From: Sacculina carcini
Taxonomy: Eukaryota; Arthropoda; Thecostraca; Sacculinidae
DNA: 64,000 nucleotides
Assembly: GCA_916048095.2 (NCBI GenBank)
Contig: OU696580.1
Location: 3,905,202 to 3,969,201, forward strand
Direction of reading: 5' to 3'
The notes beneath the pieces were generated by a model that ran no database searches, was not told where the DNA came from, and saw only the letters and a program-made list of their open reading frames with translations. This document shows positions 47,006 through 58,322 of the stretch, piece by piece (position 1 is the first letter of the stretch; every line of letters begins with the position of its first letter). The translations under genes were made by a program, and so were the position numbers.

Positions 47006-48030
47006 TAGGGCTATAAAAAAGTAACCTAAAATATGAAAAAGTAACCTTATTTTCAGGAAAAAGTAACCTAAGGACGTAACGTAAAATATCCTTGTGCTCG
47101 TTCACAAATGCTAAATTCTTGTTAATGCCCACATAACTCTTTTTCTCCTTAGGTTTTGGTTACATTTCTACAAAACAACACCAAACAACATCCTAATACA
47201 GGCGAAAAACTCTGCTAAAGCATTAATTTATATTCAACAATACAATCGAATTTATGAGCTGCATAATTATTTCATATGCCAGTGAGGTATCACGTGATTC
47301 AGCTCGTTTCTTTGTGTCAATATGTATGTATGTGTGTGCGTGAACATAGTACGTGTGTGAGTGTCCACGTCTACATGCAAGAATAATTTGCTGACTGTAT
47401 TATTATAAGGGGGCACTGATTCGTCTATTGAGCTCAACCGTGGGAAAGTGACACTGTCTCACGCTGCAAACGTCACATGATACTTTCTGTATCGTGCGTA
47501 TTGACAAGTGTTACTGTGCAGTATCGAGTATATAGAGCTCAGACGTTGTACTATCCCACACTCCAAACATGTATTCTGACTCATGTGAATTTCTTAATAT
47601 GAAGAGAAACAATGCAGCGTATCCAAAAGCATATACATTAGCCAGTACCACATAATATAATATATTAGCAATAGCGAACAAGTTGGCAATAAATACCATG
47701 CAAAAGTAAGCTTAGTAAGCAATATATATGTGTAAGCAAGAAAATGTAAAATTTTGACAGCCAAACAAATGAATTGTTTTCATCTTCAGAGCTTATATAT
47801 CATCCAATTCTCCTTCTATAACGCGATCCCCTGGATATAAAATATTGAGCATTCACAACTTCGCTCAGCTGAATCACTGAATTTGTCCATAAAACCTTAA
47901 AATAAACCTGACAAGACTCATTATCACTGCAATGGAACGACTGCAACAATAAGGAGCGATAATCCACCTGGGTTGGCTCCTGTTGCAGTCATTCGGTGAT
48001 TGAATTTAAAAAAGAAGGAAAATTTCCCTT
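47006..48030. mobile_element. hAT-1 copy, 3'-truncated and diverged
   Basis: Starts TAGGGCTATAAAAAAGTAAC and follows the hAT-1 order, including the hairpin-like CAATGGAACGACTGCAACAA block at about 47,931, then passes into the right part of the TA-flanked MITE. The terminal CCCTA is absent. Confidence 0.75.
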
Positions 48031-48180
48031 CAATCTAAAATTTGCGTGCGTTATTTGGACCGTACTATGAAGAAACCTAGTATTTCAGGGCTGAAAAAGT
48101 GACATGGGTTTAATGTTCATGCTGGCTTAATGGTACGGTAAGTTTGGTACGGTACGGTAAGGGCTTACGGTAAGTTTTTA
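48031..48180. mobile_element. Right part of the TA-flanked MITE
   Basis: From TTTGCGTGCGTTATTTGGAC to GGCTTAATGG, matching 33,687-33,790. The terminal TATATAC is altered into GGTACGG repeats. Confidence 0.7.
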
Positions 48181-48239
48181 TGCTGTTTTAGGTAGCTCAT
48201 GTAAAAGTTAGCTTTATGTGATGAAAGTGATGTTTCGGC

Positions 48240-48395
48240 GCCCAACTACAGGGCGCCGAACTTCCTCAGCTTTCTCAGTGTAAAGGGCCAGTTAGCTTCT
48301 ATAAGCAAACCAAATGGAAAAAAACAAACGGTATATTAGAACATGGACGCGCGAGGCATTGCAGTCCCACGTGCGCCTACAAGACACCGTGCGCG

Positions 48396-48465
<70 letters not shown>

Positions 48466-48478
48466 AATGTGTGTGTGT
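48240..48478 (+). repeat. 492-bp unit, third copy, left part
   Basis: Matches 33,890-34,030 (CTCAGCTTTCTCAGTGTAAA, then GAACATGGACGCGCGAG), then expands into a CG/CA microsatellite at about 48,391-48,461. The unit resumes at 51,715 after the LINE. Confidence 0.8.
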
Positions 48479-48479
48479 T

Positions 48480-51400
48480 CAGTTAAATTATGGCGATCAG
48501 AAGCACTTTCTCGCATCTGTATATCGTCCACCAAGTGGCAACTTTTCTGATTTTATTGACGAGCTTAATCATATATTTGACTACATTCTCTCACAGATTT
48601 AAATCTATTTATTTGTTTGGTGATTGGAACATAAATATCGGCGACTCAAATTACCAAGTGAAAGAATTTACAGAACTAATGTTCAGTTTTTCTTTATTGT
48701 CATGTACAACTAACGAGAGTACAACAACTAACTTTCTTTATTGTCATGTACAACTGTCGTGTCAACCCACGAGGGTAACCGAAGATTCAGCATCAATAAT
48801 TGACCATATATGGACCAACCAGTGGGAGAACAACTCACGCAACCTCATTATATTGAGTGATATATCAGATCATTTTATAGTGCGGTCGTATTTCCAAAAG
48901 AAAAGTCATATGGAGCGTCAATCCAAACAATTGTTGAAACGGGACTTTGGTCAAAAAAATTTATTATCTTTTTCCAATGAGTTAAGTGATTTCAAGTGGG
49001 ATCATGTATTGTCATCAGTTTGCCCTAATGAAGCATATGATTTGTTCTCCGACGCTTTCAGAGAAATGTTTGAATGTCATTTTCCTTTGAAGTACTTCAA
49101 ACCAAAGAAAGCATCAAGCTATTTAACCACAGGATTAATAAACTGTATCAAAGAGAAGCACAGACTAAGCAGACTAGCGTATAAGTGGCCGCTCACCTAT
49201 AAAGAGAGATTTAAAAGATATAGAAATATACTGACTGGAGCGTTGAGAACTGCCAAAAATGAATTTTTCAGAAACCAGCTGAAAGTTAAACAGGACAACC
49301 CAAAAGAAACGTGGAAAGTGTTAAATACTATTCTGGGTAATAATGAAAGTGCTATGAATAGAAATATAAAATTGGACCAGGTAGAAGAGAAGGAAACAGC
49401 TGAAACCTTCAACAAGCACTTCACTGGCTTGATAGACAAAACAAATGAAAACACTAATATATCGGGACCGAGCTTCACCACCTATCTCAAACAACCGACA
49501 TTGTCCTCCATGTATTTGTATCCTTGCGCTGAATCAGAAGTACTATCATATATTAATTCATTATATCTAACTCTGCTGGTCATGATGAAATTCCTGCATC
49601 TATTTTGAAGCGGATTGCTATTCACATAGCCACTCCTCTAAGTCACATAATAAATTTGAGTTTGTACAAGGGTGTCTTCCCGGATAAGTTGAAGATTGCT
49701 GAATCTCTACCCTTACATAAATCGGGTGTGAAATCTGATGTAAATAATTATAGATTAATATCGATTCTACCAGTTTTCAGCAAAATTTTCGAAAAAACAA
49801 TCGCAAAAAGATTGACTGATTATTTAGAAAAAAATGGCTTATTAACTAAATCTCAATTCGGGTTCAGGAAAAACCGCTCAACTGAAACAGCCCTTCTTCA
49901 TTTTGTATCTGAAATTAACAATAAAATGGATAATAAAATGCATGTGGCTGCCGCATTTCTGGATATATCAAAGGCGTTCGACTCATTAAATCACAATATA
50001 CTGTCGAAAAAGCTACAAAATATTGGAGTGAGAGGTAATGCTCTCAAATTGCTGAATAGTTATTTATCTAACCGATTTCAATATGTAACATGCAATAATG
50101 AAAGTTCTAGTCAAAAAATTTTCAGACATGGTGTCCCGCAGGGCTCCATATTAGGGCCCATATTGTTCTTGATCTACATCGATGACATTGTTAATTGTGC
50201 TGATGCACACTTCACAATTTATGCAGACGACACAAGTATTGTAATCTCGGACAGAAATATACACAATCTGCATGCTAAACTTTCTTCAGTGTTAGACAAA
50301 ATCTACAATTGGATAAAAGCTAACAAGCTGAAACTAAACGTAAAAAAGACACAGTTAATGTTATTCCAAAATCGATCGTTGTCACATTGTATAGGTGCAG
50401 TAAAGGTGGATGGTGAAATTATTCAGAGAGTACATGCAACCAAATTTTTGGGTGTAACAGTAGATGATAATTTAAATTGGAAAGATCACATTGACTCGCT
50501 CTCTACAACATTATCGAAAATAGCTGGAATCATCTACCGTACGAGATACAGTTTAACACAGGATGCGCTTTTGTCATTATACTATTGCTTATTCTATTCC
50601 AAATTAATCTATTGTATTTCAATTTGGGGATGTACATGGCCTTCATTTACAGAAAAATTGAGTGTTGTACAAAAGTGCATGCTACGGATAATGTCGTTCA
50701 TGAGAAGAGCAGAAACTACCCAAAAAGTATTTAGTGAACTTAAAGTACTCAAAATGAAGTATGTACACAAATTTTTCCTATTACTAAGGGTGTTCAGATC
50801 AATGAAGTGTAACGAAAGTATATTTCACGTACAGAGGCATCAACAATCCACGAGAAGGAACAACCTTGACATAAAAATTCCGAGCTACAGAACATCACTG
50901 TATAAAAACTCTATTATATATCGTGGACCAGAAGTTTGGAACTCCTTACCCAACTGGATAAAATCCCAATGCTACTTCATGTCAGTTGACACATTCAAAC
51001 GATATATTAAAAAACACCTCTATACTTTGCAGAGCGGAGAGTGACAAATCTGGGTATAGCAAGTTAATTGGGACATTGGGTATGTTGTTGGGTATTGAGT
51101 TGCGTCTTTCTTTCCGCCTTGATATTGTCTTATAATAATATAATTTGTCCTGTACGTGAGATTAAGTGTTTGTTGTGTGTGTTATTGTTGTTGTGTATGT
51201 TATTGTTGTACTCGTATTTGCGTATGTGTACGTACGAAGGTGATTGTATGTATGTAAGTGCATGCTGCTGGGGGTATTTGGTGTGAAATTATATGTGTGT
51301 GGCTTTCGTGTGAGGAAATATAAATTTTAATGTGCTAGCAAATATGCGATAAACGTCGGGAATTTTGTCACTTTCCCCATTTTGTCTCTTTTTTCACTTT

Positions 51401-51695
51401 GATTAAATGTATATGAAAGTTGTGAATATATGGCTACATAAGCGAGATTATTATGGTATGAATGGTTATATAGGTGATGATATATGCGGATAATTTTTTT
51501 GTGTGTCTAAATGTGTCCGTTTATTTTATCTGTTTATGTTAACTGTTAACGTTTGACAATATTTCGCTGTATCACGTTCAATTATTTATCAATGCCTGTC
51601 TAAAAGTCCGCTTGACAGGCACTAGCCTAATGTTTTGAGTTGAATTTTGCAATGTTATTGTTTGATGGAATTGGCAATAAACTCAATAAACACCA
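48480..51695 (+). mobile_element. LINE (LINE-B), plus strand, 5'-truncated
   Basis: Non-LTR retrotransposon that starts inside its endonuclease and keeps the entire reverse transcriptase and 3' region. The 3' end is near AATAAACTCAATAAACACC, followed by a CA run. CA-rich microsatellite lies on both sides, and the surrounding 492-bp unit continues across it, so it inserted into the microsatellite. The 650-bp trailer 51,045-51,695 is GT/T-rich and non-coding. Confidence 0.85.
48500..51044 (+). pseudogene. LINE-B ORF2: partial endonuclease and full RT
   Basis: First frame: FLASVYRPPSGNFSDFIDEL (48,500-48,590). After a frame change it continues LFGDWNINIG and ILSDISDHFIV, endonuclease motifs in which GDWN replaces GDFN. 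A second frame change at about 49,570 enters the reverse transcriptase. There SEINNKMDNKM precedes AAFLDISKAFDSLNHNIL, then HGVPQGSILGPILFLIYIDD and the intact YADDT active site, followed by FLGVTVDDNLNWKDHI and a C-terminal GPEVWNSLP. The 479-codon RT part is open. Similarity is greatest to CR1/L2-like LINEs. It is inactive because the 5' part is missing. Confidence 0.85.
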
Positions 51696-51714
51696 AACAC
51701 ACACACACACACAC

Positions 51715-51963
51715 AAACACACCACGACGCTTATAAGCAGAGATTGGAAAAACATGTGATCACAAAAAATGGCTTTTCACCTAAAACCCCGACACGTTCA
51801 CCTAAAACCCCGTTTACGGCAAAAAACCTAAAACGTATTTTCTAGAAGTTTTAACCTGAAATAGGAGATTTATTATCTTATAGAAAAATTTCATGCAAAT
51901 TTGGCCAGTTTGGCTGGTGTTGAACGATTTGCAGGTGCAGTGTCACTTGCTCGCGGTAATGAA
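51715..51963 (+). repeat. 492-bp unit, third copy, right part
   Basis: CACCACGACGCTTATAAGCA through TTAACCTGAAATAGGAG, then a deletion relative to 34,600-34,910, followed by the shared GCTGGTGTTGAACGATTTGC flank before hAT-1. Confidence 0.8.
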
Positions 51964-53308
51964 TAGGACTGTCAAATAAGTAACCTAAAAATCAGAAAAA
52001 AGTAACTTTATTTTCGAGAAAAAGTAACCTAAAATAACATATAATCCCTCAAAAAGATCAATTTCTTTTCGTAGTTCTGACGGAAGAAAATACCCCAGTC
52101 CTCTTTAACATCCTCTCTCCGATTTGGTACCATTTTTACACCCTCTCTCCGACCTGGTACTATTTTTTCAACAATCCACCAAAAGTGAATCGACATAATT
52201 TAACTAATATCGCAAAAAGGAGCATAACCATCAAAAAGTAATATAAAAGTTGAAAACTAATACAAAGGTGAACTACACTTCTTGATAATGTAATTATTTT
52301 AGTAATGGTCGCAATAATGTTATTTATATTGTTTCAATAACACTTTTTTTGCTGACCCTATCAAATAAGCACGTGCTACAGCTTGTATATTTGTGTCAGC
52401 GTAAACACTGCATGTGTGAATGTCCCCGTCCTTATGTAAGCACCCTGTACTCAGTTTTATGACAAGGGCACTGCTTCATCGCTTTAGCTCAAACATGGGA
52501 AAGTGACACACCCTGCAACTCACGTGCTCAAGTAAATGCGTACTGTCAAGTGCTACAGTGCAGTATCTGGTATAGGGAGCTCACACATCCCACGCCCCAA
52601 ATATCTCACGACATCCCCTGGTTCGTGGACATTTCCTAAAACGGAATGACACTATTCTGCGTACCGAAAAACGTATAAATATCGAGTAGCACATATATTA
52701 AGGTGAAGATCATTCGGTAAATCCTAACAGCAATTTTTGTTGACATTTCTTGATCCTCAGACCTGACATTACATCTCTTCCTTATTAACCCTTAATTATA
52801 CAATTTTTGTGCTTCTTATCTGCAAAACGTTACCAAACTCCGTGGTAAAGTGAATTAATAACAAGAAAAATAACTCGTAACACTGAATTTGTCCATAAAA
52901 CCTTAAAATGAACCTGACAAGACTCATTATCACTGCAATGGAACGACTGCAACAATAAGGAGCAATAATCCACCTGGGTTGGCTCCTGTTGCAGTCATTC
53001 GGTGATTGAATAAAAAAAGAAGGAAAATTTCCCTTCTTAATCTAATTTATACACTTTCTATGCCTGGAAACAGTTACAAAAACCCGTGATCAAGTAACAA
53101 AATAACAAAAATATGACAAAATTAACCTTACAATGGAATAGTAACCTAAAAGCAAAAATAGTAACCTAACGACGAAAGAGTAACTTTTGGTAACCTAATA
53201 TCCTTTTGAATAATTATCATATATAACTTTTTTCATGCAGTTTCAGGTAGCTTATGAAAAAGTGACCTTTAGGTGAAAAAGTACCTTTATTAACTTTTGA
53301 CAGCCCTA
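51964..53308. mobile_element. hAT-1 element, uninterrupted sister
   Basis: Ends TAGGACTGTCAAATAAG and TTTTGACAGCCCTA, 1,345 bp. It aligns closely with 34,974-37,947 and lacks the nested hAT-2 there, keeping a single CCTGCAAC at about 52,512-52,519. It is non-coding. Confidence 0.88.
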
Positions 53309-53438
53309 AAATGACTTAAACAGTGAAAAATAACCACATATGTCTCCGACCTCTACTTATATGACTCCAGACTCGATACATGACGCCACCACGTACAGAC
53401 ACAGACACCGGTTATCAACGCTATACATTCAAGTACTG

Positions 53439-53687
53439 CAGTGGTTCTCAACCCTTTTCAGTGTTCGCACCCTTTTCAAACAAACAGTCAGTTCTCGCAC
53501 CCCCAATATAACAATATTCATCATTCAATATTCATTCACACAACTTTAATTTCGTTTGAGACGATTAAACAAATAAGTTGTGTTTCTAGGAAAAAATAAA
53601 GCATAGGTAAAACATGTCCTTTAATTTTGCACAGGAATCCTCGCACCCTTCAAGAACCAGGCTTGCACCCCTGGTTAAGAACCCCTG
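53439..53687. mobile_element. 249-bp Charlie-like hAT MITE, second copy
   Basis: Ends CAGTGGTTCTCAACC and (complement of the right end) CAGGGGTTCTTAACC, with flanks AAGTACTG and AAGTACGG as in the 38-kb copy. Confidence 0.8.
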
Positions 53688-53920
53688 AAGTACGGTATAA
53701 ATACGGCCAGGGGGACATGGGAGCGGAATCATCCCCCTCCCCCCAATGTGCCATGCCCTTAAGCCCCAAAAAAGCCTGCCCATGTACTGTGGTAACAAAG
53801 AAACTCAAAACAATGATATACTGAAAGACAGGCGCGCAGTGGATATCACCGTCCCACGCGCGCCTACAAGATCACACCAACCAGCAACCACGCTCGTACA
53901 CGGGGCTACGACCATTTACT

Positions 53921-54345
53921 CCAACGTACCAACTGATCCATCGCGATGCGATGAACACCGAGCGATAGCCACGATGCTACAGGCCGTGAGTGAATCTGGC
54001 AGTGGGGTATCTAGAGACTGATTTATGTGAATGATCATCTTTGACAATTTTTATCAGCTATGTGAAATTTATGGTAGGGTAGGTTAGGTAAGGTTAGATA
54101 ATGTTTGGTTGGGTTAGGTGGTTTATGTTAGGCTAGACTTGGTTAGTTTAGGCTATGTATACCTGTAATGAGGTTCGGATATAGCATACAGCTAATAAAT
54201 ATAGCTTATAGCTTCTGTTTATAGATGGTCACTCGCATATTTTAGTTTCTAGATACGCCACTGTCAGATTCACTCACGGCCGGTGAGTCTTCGCTCGGCC
54301 GGTGTTCATCGCATCGTATCAGCGTTTGACCAGATGGTACGTTGG
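53921..54345. repeat. Foldback with ~100-bp arms around a TTAGG-like loop
   Basis: Arms 53,921-54,021 and 54,241-54,345 are inverted copies: CCAACGTACCA at one end, GGTACGTTGG at the other, with GCGATGAACACCG and GTGAGTGAATCTG inside. The loop holds the TTAGG-like G/T tract. The copy at 38,560-38,818 keeps only the left arm and loop. Confidence 0.7.
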
Positions 54346-54470
54346 ATTACTTGGTACTGAGCCGAACACGGCTCTTCAAACACCCTCGTCACGTGATACC
54401 TAGACCACACCCTGCAAACGCAGCACTGTGCAAATGCTGCACTTTGCAAACACACGCATATCAGCATACA

Positions 54471-54620
54471 TACACAATGCTCAGAGCATCAAGTCAGCAT
54501 ATACAATACAAGAATCACGTCCACACACACACACACACACACACATACACAATGCTCAGAGCATCAAGTCAGCATATACAATACAAGAATCACGTCCACA
54601 CACACACACACACACACATA
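54471..54620 (+). repeat. Two tandem 75-bp units with CA runs
   Basis: TACACAATGCTCAGAGCATC begins each unit at 54,471 and 54,546, and each ends in a CA run. The units are nearly identical. AC-rich sequence continues to about 54,670. Confidence 0.93.
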
Positions 54621-54861
54621 CACACGTAAGGCACACAGACACACACACACGTAAGGCACACATACACACGAGCGCCCTTGGGTGCCCTTGGACGACTTCG
54701 TCAAGCCCCTTGGGCGGAAGAATCAGAGAGAGTTCAGGGGAGCCGCGAGAGATGAGAATAAGCCTGGCCGTCATTCGTGGCAACGCCGCCTCCATTGTAT
54801 TGTAGTGTTTTTAATTTGTGTACATGTTTGTAAGTATATTTGTTTGTGTAAAAAAATACGA

Positions 54862-55092
54862 AAAGAGATGCGACCTAAAAACGAGTCTTGAAAAAAAACT
54901 TTTTTTGTCAAAAATAACCTCGACAAAAACACGTTTTTTGTGTTTTTCAAGAATCATGCAAATAATTCAAATTACGGAAATTATATATTTGGGATGTTAA
55001 ATGAATTCTTTTTATCAACACGAGTTATTCATGCTTTTAGTGACCCTATAAAATTGAATTATCATTAAATATGCACAATAAATGTGTTATAT
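54862..55092. mobile_element. hAT-2 fragment, left end
   Basis: Starts GAGATGCGACCTAAAAACG and follows hAT-2 to about 55,092 (TTTAGTGACCCTATAAAATT), then stops. No right end is visible. Confidence 0.75.
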
Positions 55093-55119
55093 TTTTTTAA
55101 CCACAAGCAGGTGATACAA

Positions 55120-55165
55120 GCCAAGGAGGGTTCCATCCTTGTTGGATTATCGCTCCCTCCTTGGC
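55120..55165. repeat. Perfect 11-bp stem hairpin
   Basis: GCCAAGGAGGG and CCCTCCTTGGC pair perfectly around a 24-base loop. The role is unknown. It could be the 3' end of a small element. Confidence 0.7.
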
Positions 55166-55329
55166 AAACCACAAAAAAGGAAAGAAAACAACGCAGCACT
55201 CCATAAAAACGAAAACGCGAACAATCTGGGTTATAGAAAGACAAGTGAAAACATGCATACAACAAATACATTAAATCAATTATATATGCAAACATATACA
55301 TGCCATCATACATACATACTTATGTAATG

Positions 55330-55830
55330 CGGCGAACTGTACGTGCACCGGACGTACGGTGTTTTAATATTTGTGTGCATAGATGCGCATAAATAGGACG
55401 TTATGGAATGACATTGAAGCACTCATTAGCGGAAGTTCATGCACGCACTCATGGACATATACAATTACATATACAATTACATATACATGCATATCCGCAT
55501 AAACAGATACAGTTTTACATACACACAGGCAAACACCACTATACATAAACATATAAACACTGGGTGACTGCAAGCACACTGGTCGTACCTGAGTTTTGAA
55601 TATTTATGTGCACTAATACTCATAAATAAGACATAAGGAAATTACTTTGTTTGCATGACGATTAAAATGGATGTACACATACCCACATGGACTGATGCAA
55701 ATACATGTATAGGTAAGAGGAAATACTAATACACGCGCACGAATACAGTCTAAAACATCCACACACGCATGTGCAGTCACTATACTTTGAATTTTCAGTA
55801 CGTTGTTGTAATGAATAGACTCACATACAA
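55330..55830. repeat. Diverged ~220-bp tandem units
   Basis: Three related blocks (about 55,340, 55,575 and 55,775) share a CGTAC...GTTTTGAATATTTGTGTGCA-like opening, a CATAAATAGGAC phrase and a trailing ATACACAT-rich tract. They are non-coding. Confidence 0.55.
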
Positions 55831-56040
55831 AAAGACACGCCATATACATTCATACACACTTATACACTTATACACTCACATATACATAGACACCCCTGTA
55901 CGCATACATACAGACACACACATTGATACAGACATACATTCATGCACACATATATACAGACATGACACAAGCAAATTCCCCTACATAAGCAAATTCACAC
56001 CGTTATATTTTGTATTGACATATTATCAGCACATACGCGT
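55831..56040. repeat. ACAT/TACAC-rich microsatellite
   Basis: Interrupted TACACTTA, CATACA and ACAGAC runs. The open frame through it is a repeat translation. Confidence 0.8.
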
Positions 56041-56048
56041 ATAATAAC

Positions 56049-57246
56049 TAGGGCTGTCAAAAAAGTAACCTAAAAATCAGAAAAAAGTAACTTTATTTTC
56101 GAGAAAAAGTAACCTAAAAATAACCTGAGTTTTAAAGTTATTATCATTTTTGTATCGTTTTATCACATGTTTATCACGCCTTTGCTGATTAGTGCGCTAC
56201 GTGAAATACACGGTTTGTTTGTGAACATAAAAGTAACCTAATAACCAATAAAAAGGTAACCTAAAAATAACCTTCAAAAAAGGTCAAATTTCTGTTTGCA
56301 GTTCTGAAGGAAGAAAATACACCAGTCCTTCTTTTTTGTCATCTTTCCGAGTTGGTACTACTTTTCCACTCTCTCCGATCTGGTACCATTTTTACAACAG
56401 ACAACCAAAAGTGACTTAACATAATTTAGCTAACATCCAAAAAAGGAGCATAACCATCAAAATATAATTTTAAGTGGAAAGCTCATACAAATGCGAAATA
56501 CACTAATTGCAAATGTATATATTTTTAATAATGGTCGCAATAATATTCTTTATATTTTTTCAATGGAACTTTTTATCATATAGCACGTACTACAGTAGAG
56601 TAAACACTGCATGTGTGAATGCACCCCGTCCTCCCATATGTCAAACATGGGATAATGGCGCTATCTCACGCCCTGAAAATCACCTGCAAAAATTCCTGTT
56701 CAAGTAAATACGTACTGTCAAGTGCTACAGTGCAGTATCTGGTATAGAGAGCTCACACATCGTACTATACCATGCTCCAAACATCTCACGACACGCTCCG
56801 GTTCGTGGACATTTCCTAAAATGGAATTACACTATCCTGCGTACCCAAAAACGTATAAATATCGAGTAGCACGGATATTAAGATGAATATCAATTGCTAA
56901 ATCCTAACAGCAGAAATGTTGACATTTCTTGGTCTTCAGACCTAATATTCCATCTCTTTTCCTATTTTATCTTCATATATACCGTTTCTGTGCCTCTTAT
57001 CTGCAAAAAGTCACCAAACTTCGTGGTTAACTTACCTAATAACAATAAGAATAACAAAAGGTAACCTGACGATAAAAAAGTAACCTTAAAAGCAAAAAAG
57101 TAACCTAACGATGAAAAAGTAACTTTTGGTAACCTAATAACTTTTTTAATAATTATCATACACAACTTTTTCATGCAGTTTTAGGTAGCTTATGAAAAAG
57201 TGAACTTTAGGTGAAAAAGTAACTTTATTAACTTTTGACAGCCCTA
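56049..57246. mobile_element. hAT-1 element, complete
   Basis: Ends TAGGGCTGTCAAAA and TTTTGACAGCCCTA with a perfect 8-bp duplication ATAATAAC (56,041-56,048 and 57,247-57,254). It is 1,198 bp and non-coding. It landed at the 3' tail of the minus-strand LINE that follows. Confidence 0.9.
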
Positions 57247-57255
57247 ATAATAACA

Positions 57256-58018
57256 TAAAGAGATGCATGTATTGCACATTGCGCCCGTGTTGCAAAATGC
57301 TGCGCGGTTAGTTCGGCAGCTCCGATCCTGGCTTTCATCAGACAAGTATAACAGTGGAATGTCCTCGTCAAATGTCCAGGTTGCAGTTGGCAACATATTG
57401 GAGAACAGCCTCAATGTTATCATTGTCATTGTTAAGGAGGTTGGAGGTGGTCATTGATATGTTTTTTGTGCACAATGATGCTCCAACAATACTCGTTCGC
57501 TTTTGTACTTTTTACAGTTTGTAAGGATGTGATCCACTGTATTGATTGTGTTGCAGGTAAAGCAGGTAGGCTTTTGACCGTAGAGTACTAGACCATTGAA
57601 TACCTCCTGCGTATGCCCCACTCGTAGTCTTGCTAGAGTTACCTCTTTTTTCTTGCATGTATTATGCAAGAACGTGTATTATGTACCATGTTCGAAATTC
57701 CAATTTGATGTTCTTTAAATTATTGTTTTGCACACGTGACCATTTATTCTCTAGATATTCGTTGAACTTCAGATTTAATAGATCCTCATAATCCGATTTT
57801 GTTAGACCATTGTGTAATGATATTGAATTCAACGATGATTTTGCTAGTTTGTCAGCTATTTCATTGCCTGGTATTCCGGCCTGTCCAGGTACCCAAATAA
57901 TGCTCAAATTTGTATAATTTTTCATACTGTCAGCGATTTTGTGTATGGAATTGGTGTAGATGTCTGTCGTGACATGTTTGATCCTTTTCATATTAATGTA
58001 ATCCGTGACAGTCGCGTG
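57256..58018 (-). pseudogene. LINE 3' part: RNase H and C-terminal Cys/His region
   Basis: The minus strand encodes part of an RNase H (IYTNSIHKIADSMKNY, then IIWVPGQAGIPGNEIADKLA) and, after a frame change at about 57,665, a C-terminal region VTLARLRVGHTQEV with CFTCNTINTVDHILTNCKKY, a Cys/His cluster found after RNase H in I-group LINEs. It starts abruptly at 58,018, where the opposite-strand LINE begins. The 3' tail ends in GTTATTAT, the site of the hAT-1 insertion. Confidence 0.75.
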
Positions 58019-58322
58019 CTGACTTTCGTGCTGTGAGGATCTATCCCACTGTGCTTTCTGTGTGCATTGTGTTCTGTGCTTCGTGCCTGCTCGCAGTGTA
58101 CTTCAACCTGCTTCCTCGGCCGGCCTACGTGAGACCGAGATCAACAACTACACGACACCAGGTGAGATGGAGACACCGCGCTCTCCAACACCCACACCAG
58201 CTCCACGCCAAACACACACACCTCAAAGTAATTCCCACAAATAAGCGGCCACTGCAGTCTCCGACTGACAGTGGCAACACCAAACACTCACACAAACACA
58301 CAACACACAACAACAACCTAAC

